A stretch of 7,342 bases of DNA from an uncultured Sutterella sp. (GCA_900770335.1 CAAGKD010000098.1:1-7342), one strand, 5' to 3'. Shown: positions 1-5,971, counted from the stretch's first letter. The notes: a model not told the origin generated them from the letters alone. Program-made: numbers and translations.

Positions 1-2
1 CG

Positions 3-368
3 GGCCTTGACCCCAAGGCCGTCGCCGCGACGGTCGCCGAGTGGAACGCCGCTGTGAAGGCCGGCAAGGCCGGCGCCCTCACGCCCGCCAACACGCTCCC
101 GAAGGCCCCGCTCATCGAGAAGGCTCCCTTTTACATCGTGCCCTTCCAGGGCGGCATGACGGCCACCTTCGGCGGTCCGCTCATCAACACCGAGGGCCAG
201 GTGCTCGACACGGAGAACCGCGTGATCGAGGGGCTCTTCTGCATCGGCAACGCCGCGGGCGGGCTCTTCTACGACAACTACGTGGGCGGCGCGCAGTTGA
301 CGAGCGCGGGCGTGTTCGGCATGGTCGTCGCCGAGCACGTCGAGGCGCAGAAGGCCGGAAAGCTCTGA
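3..368 (+). CDS. FAD-dependent oxidoreductase, fumarate reductase-like flavoprotein (3' part only)
   Basis: The gene enters from the left edge in the frame starting at base 3; the last 121 codons and a TGA stop are present. The fragment has the C-terminal signature of the FAD_binding_2 (fumarate reductase/flavocytochrome c/3-ketosteroid dehydrogenase) superfamily. Residues 41-62 of the fragment (APFYIVPF, then GGMTATFGGPLIN) match the segment that re-enters the active site in these enzymes. Residues 77-87 (GLFCIGNAAGG) are the usual G-L-[YF]-x-x-G-[EN]-x-x-G-G motif contacting the FAD, followed by the YDNYVGGAQLTSAGVFG segment and a final helix. Members reduce or oxidise C=C bonds of small acids, often as periplasmic respiratory reductases. 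The substrate cannot be told, because the N-terminal half with any signal peptide, heme or FMN domain is missing. The family call is firm; the exact role is open. It probably ends its transcript at the hairpin just downstream. Confidence 0.88.
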   Translation, partial: GLDPKAVAATVAEWNAAVKAGKAGALTPANTLPKAPLIEKAPFYIVPFQGGMTATFGGPLINTEGQVLDTENRVIEGLFCIGNAAGGLFYDNYVGGAQLTSAGVFGMVVAEHVEAQKAGKL

Positions 369-396
369 CCGAGCTCCCGCCGCTTGACTTAACTCC

Positions 397-443
397 GGGC
401 CGGAGGCTCCGCATGGCGCGGACTCCGGCCCTTCCTTTTCTCC
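397..443 (+). terminator. Probable intrinsic terminator after the flavoprotein gene
   Basis: GGGCCGGAG (397-405) pairs perfectly with CTCCGGCCC (423-431) across a 17-base loop. The 3' arm runs straight into a pyrimidine-rich stretch, TTCCTTTTCTCC (432-443). It lies 28 bases after the stop codon. The T tract is interrupted, so efficiency is uncertain. Confidence 0.6.
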
Positions 444-450
444 GGGCGCA

Positions 451-473
451 TTGCAATTTCCCGTTTTTTGCAA
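451..473. repeat. Paired TTGCAA palindromes in an A/T-rich island
   Basis: Two identical 6-base palindromes, TTGCAA, lie at 451-456 and 468-473, with start points 17 bases apart, inside a locally A/T-rich patch (TTTCCCGTTTTT between them) of an otherwise G+C-rich region. Because each is self-complementary they can also pair with each other as a hairpin. They could be regulator half-sites upstream of the aminotransferase, or chance. No known regulator consensus is claimed. Confidence 0.25.
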
Positions 474-495
474 ACTTCGCGCGCTTCGCCCGGGT

Positions 496-523
496 GGCAG
501 GAGCGCCCGGGAGCCCTCCTGCC
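496..523. repeat. Inverted repeat upstream of the aminotransferase gene
   Basis: GGCAGGAG (496-503) is the exact reverse complement of CTCCTGCC (516-523), with a 12-base spacer that itself holds CGCCCGGG. No T tract follows on either strand, so it does not look like a simple intrinsic terminator. It may be an RNA structure in a run-through transcript or a protein-binding site. Confidence 0.35.
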
Positions 524-547
524 GCATGGCTTCGCTTTGCCTTGCCA

Positions 548-557
548 GGGTTAACCC
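548..557. promoter_or_regulatory. GGGTTAACCC palindrome, possible operator
   Basis: A perfect 10-base palindrome sits about 110 bases before the aminotransferase start. It lies about 40 bases upstream of a weak -10-like TATGCT (595-600) that has no recognisable -35 box at normal spacing. Its position suits an operator or activator site, but nothing in the sequence names the regulator. The rest of the 369-668 gap shows no gene. Confidence 0.2.
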
Positions 558-668
558 GAAGACTGCGTTTCGCGCGAGATCGCCGAAATTGTCATATGCT
601 TTCCCAATCTCTTCGGACGACGCGCCCCGGCACGCTGCCCACTGACTCACGAAAACAGGAAAAACAAG

Positions 669-1877
669 ATGACAGAGAGTCCCAAGTACGTTCCTCAGTA
701 CAGCACCATCGCCGAGCCGAAGGGCCCGACCGCCGTAGGCGAGATCCTCGCCCTGGCCGCCCGCCCGGAGGTCATCAGCTTCGCCGGCGGCCTGCCCTCG
801 CCGGAGGGCTTCCCCGTGAAGGCGATCTCCGACGCGTCGGACTGGGTGCTTGAGACGAACGGAAAGGTGGCTCTGCAGTACTCGACCTCCGCGGGCGTGC
901 CTGAGCTTCGCGAGGCCGTCGCGCGCATCGAGACCGCGGCGGGCGTTCCGACCAAGCCCGAGGAGGTCCTCATCGTCTCGTCCTCGCAGCAGGCGCTCGA
1001 CCTGGTCGGCCGCGCCTTCATCGAGCCGGGCAAGGGCACGAAGGTCCTCGTCGAGAGCCCGACGTACCTGGGCGCCCTGCTCGCCTTCAATCTCTCGCAC
1101 CCCGTCTACGGGGAGCTCCCCACGGACGAGAAGGGCCTCAACCCCGACGCCGTGACGGACGCCGTCGCCGGCGCAAGCTTCGCCTACCTCATCCCGACCT
1201 TCCAGAACCCGACCGGCCTCACGATCGACGCCGAGCGCCGCCGCAAGTTCGCCGAGGTCGCCCGCAGGTACGACTTCATGATCGTCGAGGACAACCCCTA
1301 CGGCGAGCTCTACTACGGCGCCGAGCGCCCGCCCGTCTCGATGCGGAAGTTCGCCCCCGAGCGCACGCTGCGCCTGGGCACCATGTCCAAGGTCCTCGCC
1401 CCGGGCTTCCGCGTGGGCTACATCGTCGGCCCGAAGGAAATCATCAACGCCCTGGCGGACCTCAAGAGCTCGATGGACCTGCACACCTCGACCTACACGC
1501 AGCTCATCACGGCCCGCGTCATCAACGAGGGGCTCTTCGAGCATCACCTCCCGATGGTGCGCAAGCTCTACGCCGACAAGGCCCACTACATGCTCGAGTG
1601 CCTCGACGAGCTCATGCCCAAGCACCCCGAGGTGAGCTGGACGCATCCGGACGGCGGCATGTTCATCTGGGTCAACATCCCCAAGGGGCTCGACTCGGCC
1701 GTCCTGATGAAGAAGGTCCTCGCCTCCGACGTTCCCGTCGGCTTCGTCCCGGGCGCGGCGTTCTACGCCTGCGACCCCGAGCCCAACCACTTCCGCCTCT
1801 CCTTCGTGACGGTCTCGAACGAGAAGATCCGCGCCGGCGTCAAGTCGATCGCCGACGCCCTCAAGACCTTCCTCTGA
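669..1877 (+). CDS. PLP-dependent aminotransferase, class I/II (LysN/MocR-like aminotransferase branch)
   Basis: A 402-residue, full-length fold-type I aminotransferase, cytoplasmic, transferring an amino group between an amino acid and a 2-oxo acid. ISFAGGLPSPEGFP (36-49) is the N-terminal substrate-side motif typical of the 2-aminoadipate/kynurenine aminotransferase II branch. YSTSAGVPELREAVA (71-85) and SSSQQALDLVGRAF (104-117) precede the cofactor site. NPTG (180-183) supplies the Asn to the PLP ring, and Asp208 in VEDNPYGELYY should contact the pyridine nitrogen. Lys241 in TMSKVLAPGFRVGY is the Schiff-base lysine, and Arg376 in HFRLSF should bind the substrate carboxylate. No DNA-binding domain is fused, so it is an enzyme and not a MocR regulator. 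The start is supported by AGGA at 657-660, 8 bases before the ATG. Substrate is unknown; aminoadipate, aromatic or branched-chain amino acids, or methionine are all possible for this branch. It is probably monocistronic and converges on the minus-strand methionine genes. Confidence 0.93.
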   Translation: MTESPKYVPQYSTIAEPKGPTAVGEILALAARPEVISFAGGLPSPEGFPVKAISDASDWVLETNGKVALQYSTSAGVPELREAVARIETAAGVPTKPEEVLIVSSSQQALDLVGRAFIEPGKGTKVLVESPTYLGALLAFNLSHPVYGELPTDEKGLNPDAVTDAVAGASFAYLIPTFQNPTGLTIDAERRRKFAEVARRYDFMIVEDNPYGELYYGAERPPVSMRKFAPERTLRLGTMSKVLAPGFRVGYIVGPKEIINALADLKSSMDLHTSTYTQLITARVINEGLFEHHLPMVRKLYADKAHYMLECLDELMPKHPEVSWTHPDGGMFIWVNIPKGLDSAVLMKKVLASDVPVGFVPGAAFYACDPEPNHFRLSFVTVSNEKIRAGVKSIADALKTFL

Positions 1878-2008
1878 CCGCCGATCGTCAGGTCAGTTTT
1901 CCCGGGGACCCTCCGCCCTTCCGATGAGGTCCGGAACTTCCTCCGCCCGCGCCAGAAACTCCACGCGGTGACGGAGCCCGGACCGGGACGGAGCCTCTTC
2001 CTGGAACG

Positions 2009-2046
2009 CCGCGGCCCGGACGCCTCCTGAAGCGTCCGGGCCGCGG
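2009..2046. terminator. Strong hairpin between convergent genes, likely bidirectional terminator
   Basis: CCGCGGCCCGGACGC (2009-2023) and GCGTCCGGGCCGCGG (2032-2046) form a perfect 15-bp stem with an 8-base loop (CTCCTGAA). It lies 131 bases after the aminotransferase stop and 26 bases after the stop of the convergent homocysteine methyltransferase. On + it is followed by TCTGTCTG and on - by GTTCC, so neither side has a real T run. The position still argues for transcription stop or 3'-end protection. Confidence 0.6.
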
Positions 2047-2072
2047 TCTGTCTGAAGTCCTGCTGTCAGCCG

Positions 2073-3074
2073 TCAGCCGAGCTTCGCGCCGAGAAAGCCT
2101 CCCGCCGCGTCCGAAGGCGCCGAGGGCGCCTGCTGCGCGAGGATCGCCGAGATCTCCCGGACGTCTCCGGGCAGCGTGCGGCAGCACCCGCCGATGCAGG
2201 CCGCGCCGAGGGCGCGCCACTTCGGCACGAACGTCGACCACGTGCGCTTCGCGTGCGGGCCCGGCCCCCAGGTCTTCGTGACCGGGTCGTAGACCTCGCC
2301 AGAGTTGGGGTAGACGACGAGGGGCTTGTCCGTGTGCGCGGCGAGCTCCGCGAGGGCCGCCTCGACCTTCTCGCGGCGCACGCAGTTGAGGCCCAGCGCC
2401 GCCGCGTGCGGATTGGCGTCAAGCTCCCGGGCGAGCTTCGCCAGGGGCGTGCCGTCGGGCATCGTTCCGGCCTCATTGAGCGTCACCGTGACCCAGGCCG
2501 TGACGTCGCGGTCCTCGATCATCGAAAGGACGGCGCTCACCTCGTCAAAGCGCGGCTGCGTCTCGACGGCGAGCACGTCCGCGCCGCCCTCGAGGAGCGC
2601 GTCGATGCGCATGCGGTGAAAGCGCGCGTACTCGTCGCGGCTGAGCGCGTACCGGCCGGTGTATTCGCTGCCGTCCGCGAGAAAGGCTCCGTAAGGCCCG
2701 ACCGCGCCTGCGACGAGAAGGTCCTCGCGCGCGAGGGACCTGTTCTCGGCGAGGATGAGATCGCGCGCCTCGCCGGCGAGCTCTGCGCTCCGGCGGATGA
2801 ATCGGCGGGCGTCGGAGCAGGAGAAGCCCCGGGCGGCGAAGCCCGCCTCGGTCGCCTGGTAGGAGTCCGTGATGGCGGCGTTCGCGCCGGCGCGGAAGTA
2901 GTCGAGGTGCACCTGCCGGACGAGATCCTCGTTCGCGACGAGCGCCCGGGCGCTCCAGAGCGAGTCGTTGAGGACCATGCCGAGCTTCTCGAGCGCGGTG
3001 GACATCGCGCCGTCGATGACGAGGGCCCCGCGGCGACGGATGACGTCGCGGATCGGATTGCGTGTCGGATTCAT
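2073..3074 (-). CDS. mmuM: Homocysteine S-methyltransferase
   Basis: A 333-residue cytoplasmic enzyme of the Pfam S-methyl_trans family, close to the length of E. coli MmuM. It transfers a methyl group to homocysteine to give methionine; MmuM-type enzymes use S-methylmethionine or S-adenosylmethionine as donor. The N-terminal barrel motif DGAMSTALEKLG (21-32) is the family's DGA-x-x-T-x-L-E. ITDSYQATEAGF (68-79) and AGAVGPYGAFLADGSEYTG (122-140) follow. The zinc-binding cysteines are all present: Cys231 in GLNCV, and Cys297-Cys298 in GGCCRT. There is no cobalamin or pterin domain as in MetH, so this is the short stand-alone type. The ATG at 3072-3074 has AAGGAG 6 bases upstream, which fixes the start. 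It lies 143 bases downstream of the MetQ-type lipoprotein gene on the same strand, so the two may be cotranscribed, though a possible promoter lies between them. The C-terminal 20 residues are low-complexity. Confidence 0.93.
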   Translation of the reverse strand: MNPTRNPIRDVIRRRGALVIDGAMSTALEKLGMVLNDSLWSARALVANEDLVRQVHLDYFRAGANAAITDSYQATEAGFAARGFSCSDARRFIRRSAELAGEARDLILAENRSLAREDLLVAGAVGPYGAFLADGSEYTGRYALSRDEYARFHRMRIDALLEGGADVLAVETQPRFDEVSAVLSMIEDRDVTAWVTVTLNEAGTMPDGTPLAKLARELDANPHAAALGLNCVRREKVEAALAELAAHTDKPLVVYPNSGEVYDPVTKTWGPGPHAKRTWSTFVPKWRALGAACIGGCCRTLPGDVREISAILAQQAPSAPSDAAGGFLGAKLG

Positions 3075-3110
3075 TGGAGGCTCCTTGGAAGTGTGCGTCG
3101 GATCCGGACG

Positions 3111-3139
3111 ATTCTAGTTTGGCGCGAACGCATGCGAGA
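3111..3139 (-). promoter_or_regulatory. Possible promoter for mmuM
   Basis: On the minus strand TAGAAT (3111-3116) matches the -10 consensus at five of six positions and lies 36 bases before the mmuM start codon. The matching -35 region is poor; the best candidate is TTCTCG at 18-base spacing. It may need an activator, or mmuM may depend on transcription from the upstream gene. A 7-bp inverted repeat, GCGCCGG/CCGGCGC (3143-3149 and 3171-3177), just downstream of the metQ stop could form a weak terminator or pause. Confidence 0.3.
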
Positions 3140-3217
3140 ACGGCGCCGGAGGCCGCGGGGCATCCGAACGCCGGCGCGGGATCAAGCTGCGCCGCGTCAT
3201 CCATCAGCCTGAGGCGA

Positions 3218-4087
3218 TCAGTTCGCCTTCTTCTCCCAGGACGGGATGATCTGGCCGGCGAACTTCGTGCGGATGAACTCCGCGACCTCGGGCGACTGGT
3301 AGGCCTTGACGAAGGCCTTGACCTCGGCGGACTCGACGTTGTCCGGACGCGCAGCGATGATGATGAGCGCGAACGGGGCGTCGAGCGGCTCGAAGTAAAA
3401 GCCCTGCTTCTTGACGTCGAGGCCGCCGGAAACGGCGTAGTTCATCGGGACGCAGGCGATGTCGAGGTCCTGGATGCTGATCGGCAGCTGCGCGGCCTCG
3501 AGCTCGACGACCTTGAGCTTCTTCGGATTCTCGGAGATGTCCTGGATCGTGGGCAGCGCCGGGGCGCCGTCGCGGAGCTTGATCAGGCCCGAGCGGGCGA
3601 TGAGGATGAGGGCGCGGCCGCCGTTGGAGGGATCGTTCGGGATGGCGATCGTCGCGCCCTCGGGGATCGACTCGAGCGAGTGGAACTTGTTCGAGTAAAA
3701 GCCCATCGGCTGCACGACGGCGTTGGCGGCGACGACGAGGTCCGTGCCCTTCTGCTTGTTGAAGCTCCTGAGGAACGGTTCGTGCTGGTAGACGGCGATG
3801 TCGAGCTGCTTCTCGGCGAGGGCCGTGTCGGGGGTGATGTAGTCGGTGAACTCGACGAGCTCAACCTCGAGGCCGTTCCTCTTGGCGACCTCGGCGGCCT
3901 TCGTGACGATGTCGGCGTGGGGGCCGGCGGTCACGGCGATCTTGACCTTCTTGAGGGCGGCCGAGCCCGAGGCGCCGGAGGCGGCGGCCTTGGGAGCCTC
4001 GTCCTTGCCGCAGGCGACGAGGAACGGAGCCGCGGCGGCGGCAGCGGCGAGGGTGAAGGCGGAGCGGAGGAAGGCGCGTTTGTGCAT
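3218..4087 (-). CDS. metQ: MetQ/NlpA-family substrate-binding lipoprotein (methionine ABC importer type)
   Basis: The product has 289 residues and a lipoprotein signal peptide: MHKRAFLRS, an alanine-rich hydrophobic core (10-25) and a lipobox LVAC with Cys26 as the lipidated residue. It should sit membrane-anchored in the periplasm and deliver methionine, possibly also D-methionine or related compounds, to a MetNI transporter. Family motifs appear in order: VYQHEPFL (99-106), AIPNDPSNGGRALILI (148-163), ISENPKKLKVVELEAAQLP (184-202), MNYAVSGGL (215-223) and AYQSPEVAEFI (262-272). His102, Arg158 and Asn216 match conserved ligand-pocket residues of the family. I chose the ATG at 4085-4087 over an in-frame ATG 16 codons upstream. 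It puts a basic n-region at the N-terminus and has AGGA 8 bases upstream, while the longer form would add a charged stretch before the signal peptide. No metN or metI lies beside it, which is unusual. Ligand specificity is inferred from family and from the mmuM neighbour. Confidence 0.9.
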   Translation of the reverse strand: MHKRAFLRSAFTLAAAAAAAPFLVACGKDEAPKAAASGASGSAALKKVKIAVTAGPHADIVTKAAEVAKRNGLEVELVEFTDYITPDTALAEKQLDIAVYQHEPFLRSFNKQKGTDLVVAANAVVQPMGFYSNKFHSLESIPEGATIAIPNDPSNGGRALILIARSGLIKLRDGAPALPTIQDISENPKKLKVVELEAAQLPISIQDLDIACVPMNYAVSGGLDVKKQGFYFEPLDAPFALIIIAARPDNVESAEVKAFVKAYQSPEVAEFIRTKFAGQIIPSWEKKAN

Positions 4088-4126
4088 GATGTGAATCCTG
4101 TCTGAATCTGTTTCGCTAGCGTGGGG

Positions 4127-4140
4127 CCCGCTCAAGCGGG
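4127..4140 (-). repeat. Short hairpin in the metQ leader
   Basis: CCCGCT (4127-4132) and AGCGGG (4135-4140) form a compact stem-loop about 40 bases before the metQ start codon on its transcript. It could stabilise the leader or be a chance G+C structure. No riboswitch consensus of the SAM or SAH type was recognised in this leader. Confidence 0.25.
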
Positions 4141-4214
4141 GTGCGGCGGACGGCGTCGGAGGCTCGGTGGACTGCTGCAGCCTTCCGGAATCTCATGCCG
4201 CGGATGAATTTCGT

Positions 4215-4224
4215 GCGGATCCGC
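4215..4224. promoter_or_regulatory. GCGGATCCGC palindrome with flanking half-copies, possible operator
   Basis: A perfect 10-base palindrome about 130 bases upstream of metQ. GCGGAT also occurs at 4200-4205 and GATCCG at 4225-4230, so four half-copies lie within 31 bases. A weak -10-like AATAAT (minus strand, near 4247-4252) is nearby without a good -35 box. The arrangement looks like an operator cluster, but no regulator can be named. Confidence 0.25.
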
Positions 4225-4350
4225 GATCCGTTTGGGGATTATTCACGTCTCGGCGCCGCTCAGCCGGCCTGATTGCAGGGGTCGCGGTAATACCTCAACG
4301 CGCTTGGGGCGAAGGCCTGCGGAAAGGCGCGCGGAGCCGGCGAAGGCCCG

Positions 4351-4384
4351 GCCGGCATGGCGCTTCTCTCCGGGCGCCGGCATG
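4351..4384. repeat. Two copies of GCCGGCATG, 25 bases apart
   Basis: A 9-base direct repeat, GCCGGCATG, occurs at 4351-4359 and 4376-4384 in the non-coding stretch between metQ and ribBA. Short and G+C-rich, so it may be chance. The 4088-4479 gap as a whole holds no credible gene, only this repeat, the palindrome cluster and the hairpins listed separately. Confidence 0.25.
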
Positions 4385-4387
4385 ACC

Positions 4388-4419
4388 GCCGCCGGCCGGA
4401 CCCGAGGTCCGCCGGCGGC
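4388..4419. repeat. Second hairpin downstream of ribBA
   Basis: Bases 4388-4402 pair with 4406-4419 through 14 base pairs, with one bulged base (4396) and a 3-base loop CGA. It lies 25 bases beyond the hairpin that follows the ribBA stop. No T tract follows on the minus strand. It may back up termination or block 3' exonucleases. Confidence 0.45.
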
Positions 4420-4444
4420 TCCGATTGTCCAGATTTCAGAAGGA

Positions 4445-4470
4445 TTCCGGCCGTCGGTTCACGGCCGGAA
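4445..4470 (-). terminator. Probable intrinsic terminator of ribBA
   Basis: TTCCGGCCGT (4445-4454) and ACGGCCGGAA (4461-4470) form a perfect 10-bp stem with a 6-base loop, starting 9 bases after the ribBA stop codon. On the minus strand the stem is followed by TCCTTCTG, a weak U-rich tail. Position and symmetry make termination the simplest reading. Confidence 0.7.
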
Positions 4471-4479
4471 GACGGCGCA

Positions 4480-5679
4480 TCAGTACTTGAAGAGATGCCC
4501 CATGCGGTTCTGCTTCGTCTTGAGGTAGAAGAGGTCGTAGGCCGTGGGCTCGACCTGGATGGGCACGCGCTCGGTGATCTCAAGGCCGAACTCGGCGAGC
4601 TGGTACATCTTGTCGGGGTTGTTCGTGAGCAGGCGGATGCTCTTCACGCCGAGGTCGCGCAGGATCTGCGCGCCCGTGTAGTACTCGCGCTGGTCGCCCG
4701 CGAAGCCGAGGGCGAGGTTCGCCTCGAGCGTGTCCATGCCCTCCTCCTGGAGCTTGTAGGCGCGCAGCTTGTTGATGAGGCCGATGCCGCGGCCCTCCTG
4801 GCGCATGTAGAGGAGCACGCCCCGGCCCTCCTTCTCGATCTGGTTCATCGAGGCGGCGAACTGCTGTCCGCAGTCGCAGCGCAAGGACCCGAAGACGTCG
4901 CCCGTGAGGCACTCCGAGTGCACGCGCACGAGCACGTCGCGGCCGTCGCCGATCTCGCCCTTGACGAGCGCGACGTGGTGCTCGCCGTTCAAGCGGTTGA
5001 CGAAGCCGTAGGCCGTGAAGTCGCCGTACTTCGTGGGCATGCGCACGCCGTCGATGCGCTCGACGAGCTTCTCGTGACACTTGCGCCAGTCCTGCAGGGC
5101 CTTGATCGTGATGAACCTGAGGCCGAGCTCCTTTGCGAGCCCGGCAAGCTCGGCGCCGCGCATCATCGTGCCGTCCTCGCGCATGATCTCGCAGCACAGG
5201 CCGCACTCCTTGAGTCCCGCGAGGCGGCACAGGTCCACCGTCGCCTCGGTGTGGCCGTTGCGCTCGAGGACGCCGTTGCGCTTCGCGCGCAGCGGGAACA
5301 TGTGGCCCGGGCGACGGAAGTCCTCGGGACGGGCGTCGTCGGCGACGCAGGCAACGGCCGTCGCGGAGCGCTCGAAGGCGGAGATGCCCGTCGTCGTGCT
5401 CACATGGTCGATCGAGACCGTGAAGGCGGTCGAGTGGTTGTCCGTGTTCTCCTGGACCATCTGCGGCAGGTCGAGCTTGCGGCAGTAAGCCTCGGACATC
5501 GGCATGCAGATCAGGCCCTTCGCGCGCGAGGCCATCAGATTGACGTTCTCAGGCGTGGCGAACTCGGCCGCGCAGATGAAGTCGCCCTCGTTCTCGCGGT
5601 CCTCATCGTCCGTGACGATGATGCACTTGCCGCTTCGGAGCGCCTCAAGCGCGTCCTCGATCGTGTCATACTGAATCAT
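4480..5679 (-). CDS. ribBA: Bifunctional 3,4-dihydroxy-2-butanone-4-phosphate synthase / GTP cyclohydrolase II
   Basis: A 399-residue cytoplasmic enzyme catalysing both entry steps of riboflavin synthesis. The N-terminal RibB domain (about 1-200) turns ribulose 5-phosphate into dihydroxybutanone phosphate. DDEDRENEGD (24-33) holds the metal-binding Glu29, RPGHMFPLRA (123-132) is intact, and NGHTEATVDL (141-150) provides His143. The RibA domain (about 205-399) opens GTP. Zinc ligands Cys257, Cys268 and Cys270 lie in HSECLTGDVFGSLRCDCG; RQEGRGIGL (293-301) and LTNNPDKM (351-358) complete the active site. Both halves look catalytically complete, unlike the many proteobacterial RibBA proteins with a degenerate RibA half. 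The ATG at 5677-5679 is chosen because AAGGAG lies 5 bases upstream and MIQYDTIEDAL is the normal RibB N-terminus; an upstream in-frame ATG would add only low-complexity residues. Expression should be controlled by the FMN riboswitch in its long leader. Confidence 0.97.
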   Translation of the reverse strand: MIQYDTIEDALEALRSGKCIIVTDDEDRENEGDFICAAEFATPENVNLMASRAKGLICMPMSEAYCRKLDLPQMVQENTDNHSTAFTVSIDHVSTTTGISAFERSATAVACVADDARPEDFRRPGHMFPLRAKRNGVLERNGHTEATVDLCRLAGLKECGLCCEIMREDGTMMRGAELAGLAKELGLRFITIKALQDWRKCHEKLVERIDGVRMPTKYGDFTAYGFVNRLNGEHHVALVKGEIGDGRDVLVRVHSECLTGDVFGSLRCDCGQQFAASMNQIEKEGRGVLLYMRQEGRGIGLINKLRAYKLQEEGMDTLEANLALGFAGDQREYYTGAQILRDLGVKSIRLLTNNPDKMYQLAEFGLEITERVPIQVEPTAYDLFYLKTKQNRMGHLFKY

Positions 5680-5684
5680 TTTAT

Positions 5685-5690
5685 CTCCTT
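5685..5690 (-). promoter_or_regulatory. ribBA ribosome binding site
   Basis: On the minus strand AAGGAG lies 5 bases before the ATG at 5677-5679. It decides the ribBA start. The TAA of a short upstream reading frame (5681-5785) overlaps this region and ends one base before the ATG. Confidence 0.8.
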
Positions 5691-5828
5691 GGGGCGGCGC
5701 CCGAGCTCGCGGCGGCGCTCCTCTCAATGGGGAAGCGGGCTGCGGGAGCCGGGCGCCCGTCCGTGTTCGTGCGCGTCATCCTCATGGCTCGGGGGAGCCG
5801 GGGGACGCGAAGGAGACATGAAGCGACA

Positions 5829-5862
5829 AAGCCCCGGAATGACGGATCATTTCCCGGGGCTT
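5829..5862 (-). terminator. Leader terminator hairpin, probable expression platform of the FMN riboswitch
   Basis: In the ribBA leader, AAGCCCCGG and CCGGGGCTT (5854-5862 and 5829-5837 on +) pair perfectly. The helix continues through AATGA/TCATT to a 4-base loop, with a two-base bulge at 5852-5853, for 14 base pairs in all. On the minus strand the 3' arm runs into CTTTGTCGCTTC, a short imperfect U stretch. It lies about 110 bases after the riboswitch aptamer and about 150 before the ribBA start. That is the right place for an FMN-dependent premature stop, although the weak U tract leaves room for another mechanism. Confidence 0.65.
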
Positions 5863-5909
5863 CGCTTCGAAGGCGCACGGCGCAAAATCGCGTCGGATCG
5901 CGCGCCGGT

Positions 5910-5931
5910 CCGGGGCTCCGAAGAGGAGCCC
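5910..5931 (-). promoter_or_regulatory. Leader hairpin that repeats the terminator 5' arm, candidate switching element
   Basis: GGGCTCC (5925-5931 on -) and GGAGCCC (5913-5919) form a 7-bp stem with a 5-base loop between the aptamer and the terminator hairpin. Its 3' arm reads AGCCCCGG on the transcript (5910-5917), identical to 8 bases of the terminator's 5' arm (5854-5861). The two copies could therefore compete for the same CCGGGGCTT partner. That is compatible with a switching role, but folding has not been calculated. Confidence 0.4.
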
Positions 5932-5971
5932 ATCCCGCCGCGCGCGAGCCCGCAGACCTGCGCGCCTTCTC

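Noticed and set aside
41..853. + strand frame (270 codons) crossing from the flavoprotein gene into the aminotransferase gene
   Set aside because: It overlaps two real genes in the wrong frame and the terminator between them; arginine-rich chance product.
2253..3212. + strand open frame (319 codons) antisense to mmuM
   Set aside because: Shadow of the conserved MmuM frame, which has intact zinc cysteines and a good ribosome site.
3062..4105. + strand open frame (347 codons) antisense to metQ
   Set aside because: It is the complement of a clear MetQ protein; the Asp/Gly/Leu/Arg-rich product has no recognisable domain.
4088..4300. SAM- or SAH-type riboswitch in the metQ leader
   Set aside because: I looked for the conserved blocks because the downstream genes handle methionine, but found only short unrelated hairpins and a palindrome cluster.
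4167..4528. Small + strand frames (72 and 98 codons) between metQ and ribBA
   Set aside because: No ribosome site or motif; they run through terminator-like hairpins, and one enters the 3' end of ribBA in antisense.
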